Of a stretch of DNA of 64,000 nt, positions 60,382 to 64,000 are shown in pieces; the stretch's first letter is position 1; the number at the start of each line of letters is the position of its first letter. Below the pieces are notes generated by a model, which was not told where the DNA came from, did not search any database, and was given only the letters and a program-made list of their open reading frames with translations. Position numbers and translations under genes: made by a program. Source of the DNA: Pilasporangium apinafurcum (lineage: Eukaryota > Oomycota > Peronosporomycetes > Pythiales > Pythiaceae); contig BCKE01000020.1 in assembly GCA_001600495.1 (NCBI GenBank), positions 270,923 through 334,922 of the forward strand. The letters run 5' to 3'.

Positions 60382-61903
60382 TTAGGAGTCGCTTCGCAGC
60401 CAACTCGTCAACCCATATTCTCTACGGTCTCCTCCCGCAGTGCGTGGGCCGACCACGGCCCCAGTATTCACAGGAGCAGCAATCCGGTGGGTTGCGAGTA
60501 GGTCTTGCACCCCTGGAATCGGCTTTTGGCGCTGAAAACCTGTTGATGAAGGTGTACACTTGGAGTCTTTCGGTAGAAAGAAATTGGTCAGCTTGCCTGT
60601 TTCATCGTATCCACGTCGACAAAAACCTTGATTGGAGACTTGCACCGGTGCTTCGGTCGCGGGAGTCAAGTTATAGGCACCATACTGATTCGGATTGTAG
60701 TTACTTCTTGTAAACGTCGGTCTCGCAGTTGCCACTGGCCGTACGGAGACATCCGAGTACGCATTAGGGCAGAAACCTGCAGAGTCGGTCCTGATTCCGA
60801 CGTTCAACGGAGCTGAACTTGGGTTGAAAGGCAATAAAGAAGTAGAATGTCCCATTGGCGTTGGTGTATGTCCTAAATGCTCTGCTTTCCGCTTCTTTGT
60901 CTCCAGTGGATAGAGAGCATGACCATATTCCATCGGATACTGACGTTTATTTTCAACAGCCGCTTTCAATTTTCCCTTTCCAACTCGTTCTTGTCCACCA
61001 GCAGCGCCATTATTCATCGTTTGCTGTAGCATCGCTTTTAATCGCATTTTCTCTTTTACCACTTTCTGATACTGATCATGACGAAACTTGCCTGCAGAAA
61101 CAACCAACAAACACATGAATAACCAAAATCAAAATGAGTTGCCAGGAATGGCATATCTTCCTAGGGTACATAGGAATCCAACTTAACGGCAACCACGAGC
61201 ACGTACATGCTTTTTTTAATGCCATGATCAATTCACGCGGATTCTGGATCTCTTCCTCAATCGCATCCGCATCACAAGTGTTTAAATAGTTGACCAAGCT
61301 TTGATTGACCGCCATTTGCCGCGTTGCCTCGGCTTGGCGACTCAGCTCCATCTGGTACTTGGCGACTTTGTTGACCAGTTCACTCTTATTAGCCTCCAAT
61401 GCTGTGACGCGTTGTAGTAGTGTCTGCTTATCGAGCATGAGCTGCTCACTTTGATTACGCACACGTTTCATCTCCGCGACCAGCAAATCAGACTGTTTCT
61501 TCTGCCATTGCAAGCGTTCCATCAGCGCTGTCACACGCGCAGTCAGATGTAAAACCTGTGTGTCTTCCTCTCGAGCTGTTCCTGTTTTCAGTAATAAATT
61601 CTGATCCTGGTCATATTCTTTCTGCGGCGATTCTCCACTTCCACCATCTGGAACGTCGAAATACAGGTACACTAGGTCGCTTTCAGCAGCATGGCGGCGA
61701 CAGATCGGGCACTGTGCGTTCACTTGTAGTGCTTGTAGAATACAGGGCTGGTGGAAAACGTGACCACATGGACACGCCATTAGATCCTGACGCAAATCCT
61801 CCAAGCAGATGTGGCATTCCTGACTCTTCACGCCCATCGATGAAGACGCCGACGCCGACGCCGACGTCGATGTAGACGATGCCCTCCCAGATCGCCGAAG
61901 CAT
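60382..61903 (-). CDS. TRAIP-like RING-type E3 ubiquitin ligase
   Basis: Exons 61207-61903 and 60382-61091, joined in phase, 468 residues; start at MLRRSGRASS (61903). A C3HC4 RING lies at about residues 30-70 (CHICLEDLRQDL, CGHVFHQPCI, CPICRR). A long coiled coil follows (LLVAEMKRVRNQSEQLMLDK, ALEANKSELVNKVAKYQMEL), as in TRAIP/NOPO. The basic C-terminus holds TGKLTNFF at 60577-60600, a PIP-box-like sequence with Thr in place of Gln; human TRAIP also ends in a PIP box. TRAIP ubiquitinates the replicative helicase at converged forks and in mitosis. The low-complexity SASASAS run before the RING is unusual. The RING is certain; the TRAIP assignment is a good inference. Confidence 0.82.
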
Positions 61904-62087
61904 ATCTCCTCTATCTCTGCGTTCGATACCTAGGCGATGCTGGATGGTTGAATAGTTCCACGGATAGAAGGGAGAGAGAGAGAGAGACGAAAAGCTACAA
62001 GCAGGAGCGAATGTGCTGGAGCAAGCGTGTCCTTCCTCGTTCAAGTAAAGAGTAACCAGCATACAGTTGCTCCAGAAAGTATGGGCC

Positions 62088-62385
62088 AAGAGACATATTC
62101 GTCAATTTTGTCCAATTGTTTTTCTTCTCTTGGCTTTCTTCCAAGAAACGACTTTATGGACTGAATAGGTGCTAAATAGAGAGAATATGACGACTTAAAG
62201 GCTAATCTCCACTTAAGTACGACATAAAAGCCGTGATCCCTGATACATTAGTGAGAAAATTGAACAACCTAAATATGTTGTCATATTTACTCTATTTAGC
62301 ACCTATTTAGTTCATAAAGTCGTTTCTTGGAAGAAAGCCAAGAGAAGAAAAACAATTGGACAAAATTAACGAATATGTCTCTTGA
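62088..62385. mobile_element. Foldback/MITE-like element with about 104-bp terminal inverted repeats
   Basis: Left arm about 62088-62191 and right arm about 62280-62385 are reverse complements with only a few mismatches; both ends begin CAAGAGACATATTCG. The unique centre is about 88 bp. No open frame lies inside. Clear target-site duplications were not seen by eye. It would fold into a long hairpin. Confidence 0.85.
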
Positions 62386-62584
62386 GTCATATTATACAAT
62401 ACTGTTACAACCTAAAAAATCCATTGCACCTCACTAATATTCAACATATGCTAAATATGGTAAATATTCCAAAAAGATCATATGGGCTACCATTTGGTAA
62501 CTCAGGGACGACCTTTGTTTACTTTGAGTTTCCTCCAAACAGTCAAAGCGTAGGTCATTCTTCACACTAGCAAGCCAGTGCAAA

Positions 62585-62854
62585 TTACAACACCCCAAGG
62601 AAGGCAATCCTGGCCATTCTCACGAGATATGTCCAGGTGAGTTTGTCCTCATTCTTGAGATAGATGTTGCGAGCAGCGTCCACATCTCGATCCATGATAG
62701 AGAAACATCTTGGCCATACAAAGACTTTCTGCGCTTTCATGTCTTTGCCGATCATCTCACATTTCGAGCATGTCTTAGTCGTGAACTCTTCTTTACATTC
62801 GTTCAGCTGTCCACCTGCTTCTTCCATCTTGTACTGCAACATTATAGTCAACAA
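62585..62854 (-). mobile_element. C-terminal fragment of a Fanzor/TnpB-like nuclease
   Basis: About 89 codons with the RuvC-III plus zinc-ribbon end of the TnpB/Fanzor family: EEFTTKTCSKCEMIGKDM, then KVFVWPRCFSIMDRDVDAAR and NIYL. TnpB proteins have EAYTSKTCSRCG and DRD-x-NAARN here; the DRD Asp is the third RuvC catalytic residue and is kept. The second zinc pair is damaged: the expected first Cys of C-x-x-C is Trp (VWPRC). No RuvC-I or II part is found upstream as far as the eL38 gene, so this is a truncated relic. Fanzors are eukaryotic RNA-guided nucleases carried by transposons. It ends about 200 bp from the foldback element. Confidence 0.75.
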
Positions 62855-63293
62855 AATGACAAAAAAGTAAAATCCATACCATATAGAAATCTTATATTGC
62901 TTAAATCACGAACTCATGTGGGTCATCCAGTTCTCTCTTTATAGTGGACAATAACCATTATTTTCAGCTAATGAAGTCGCAAACCCAACTTTGGCAATCC
63001 AGAAATTTACATTGCCGAAGTGTTGTAGGCGAGACAGACTGGAAATATATTCTAAAAAAATACGGTTTTAAGAGAGAGATTTATTGTTTTGATTAAATCC
63101 GTCTCTGTTTGTGGGGGTAATTACGCGCGTATTCCCCCAAGTTCCGTAAAAACTTGCCCGTTGTGACGCAAGGTTTGTGAACCAACCAAGGACTTTGATA
63201 GGGTTTTTGTATGTAGTGGAAGTCCACCACCAATCAAAAGCGGCGCCAGCCATTTGCGCCCTGTTAGTTAAGTTTAGAAGACCAACTTGCAAA
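62855..63293. other. Intergenic region
   Basis: About 0.44 kb between the Fanzor-like fragment and eL38, with no more nuclease motifs. It should contain the eL38 promoter. A minus-strand frame at 63068-63307 shows no family features. Confidence 0.4.
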
Positions 63294-63692
63294 ATGGTAC
63301 GCAACATGCTTTGCTCTTTGGAGAACGATGCTCCATGAATGAAAACCCGTACATTACACAGGGCGAATATGTACAGTGAACAGGAGGCTCATGGTGTTTT
63401 GGTTGTGTCACGTAGCCTAAGCAAATCACAGATATTCGCGACTTCCTGCAAAAGGCTCGCCGAAAGGATGCTCGTTCGGTTAAGATCAAGAAGACCGACA
63501 AGGTCGTGAAGTTCAAGATCCGCTGCTCCAAGTATCTGTACACTTTGTGTGTCACCGACACCGAAAAGGCGGACAAGCTCACTCAATCCCTTCCTCCAGG
63601 TGAGTTTTTAGTCATGACTAGAATGCATGATCAATATTCTTACGCTTGTACCTTGCTTTCAATACACAGGACTCCAACGCAAGGATATTTAG
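63294..63692 (+). CDS. RPL38: Ribosomal protein eL38
   Basis: Three coding exons, 63294-63296, 63416-63599 and 63670-63692, give 69 residues, the normal size of eL38. The first exon contributes only the ATG; the intron (donor GTACGC, acceptor CACGTAG) interrupts right after it. The protein reads [20 protein letters not shown], then [40 protein letters not shown] and PPGLQRKDI. This follows eL38 ([20 protein letters not shown] in animals) throughout. It is a small protein of the large ribosomal subunit. Splicing after the start codon is common in ribosomal protein genes and may help expression control. Confidence 0.92.
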
Positions 63693-64000
63693 GGTGCGAG
63701 CTTTGTGAGGGGTAATACAAACCGGTCTTCTTAAGCTGCTTTTCGACTTGCGCGCATAGTCTACTTTAGAAAATTCAAAACAGGGCACTCTGACAACCTC
63801 GATCTTGGTTAACCACGAATGCTATCATACGTTCGTGTGTTGGGAAGAATTTGCGGTCCGAATGCCATCGCTTCAGCAGATTGTGTGTATCAAGTCGAAA
63901 CAAAGGTGCTTCATCTTATCGCCGTGCATTGTTTGTCTTCTTCCTCTGTCTATTCCTTTTATCTTCGACACTTTCGCTCAAGAGACTTGCCGGAAAACAA
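63693..64000. other. 3' flank of eL38, no gene assigned
   Basis: A short plus-strand frame near 63830-63960 reads plausibly (GRICGPNAIASADCVYQV) but shows no recognised motif and runs off the window. I leave it unassigned. Confidence 0.3.

Noticed and set aside
1-64000. CRISPR arrays, rRNA genes and tRNA genes
   Set aside because: No regularly spaced direct repeats, no rRNA-like blocks and no convincing tRNA cloverleaf were seen by eye; a covariance-model scan would settle the tRNA question.

Overview
This window looks like nuclear DNA of an oomycete. It is compact, with genes on both strands and often only 100-500 bp apart. Introns are short (mostly 50-120 nt, the smallest modelled here 41 nt) and follow GT-AG. 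Together with a GH81 endoglucanase, a flavohemoglobin, a PX-AGC kinase and a ribosomal protein eL38 gene, this fits a peronosporalean or Albugo-like genome. The genus is my inference from gene style; no sequence search was possible.

Layout. 1-2 kb: the 3' end of an unrecognised gene and a PX-domain gene. 3.5-5.8 kb: an intronless GH81 glucanase. 5.9-13.3 kb: an accessory-looking block with one intact serine carboxypeptidase (S10), two decayed S10 copies, and two flavohemoglobin genes in a near-perfect inverted repeat (arms about 1.65 kb, spacer about 1.3 kb). 14.1-27.5 kb: a 16-exon helical-repeat-like gene, a tiny KEOPS Pcc1 gene, a large polytopic membrane protein, an RNase P Rpp14-like subunit, a small membrane protein, a Qc-type SNARE and a small Tim protein. 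28-37 kb: an SCC2/NIPBL cohesin loader, a TBC1D7-like protein, and a gene joining a psq-type helix-turn-helix to a PLP aminotransferase. 38.7-51.5 kb: a PX-AGC kinase, an F-box/MATH/ZZ protein, a kinesin-13, an aldo-keto reductase like K+ channel beta subunits, and a mitochondrial-type AAA+ ATPase. 52-62 kb: a ZIP4/SPO22 meiosis protein, an MRH-domain secretory protein, an unrecognised coiled-coil gene and a TRAIP-like RING E3. 62-63.3 kb: mobile DNA (a foldback element of about 300 bp and a Fanzor/TnpB-like C-terminal fragment). 63.3-63.7 kb: ribosomal protein eL38.

Most genes are housekeeping and not obviously linked in one pathway. Several serve chromosome biology (SCC2, ZIP4, kinesin-13, TRAIP), others RNA processing (Pcc1, Rpp14), membrane traffic (two PX proteins, SNARE, TBC1D7) or protein quality control (MRH protein, F-box/MATH/ZZ, S10 peptidase). 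Exon models were built by hand from splice signals, phase and family motifs; the total length of each multi-exon model is a multiple of three. The most unusual objects are the palindromic flavohemoglobin pair, the DNA-binding-domain/aminotransferase fusion, the deubiquitinase-like architecture without a protease, an MBD-like motif inside the cohesin loader, and the Fanzor fragment beside a foldback repeat.
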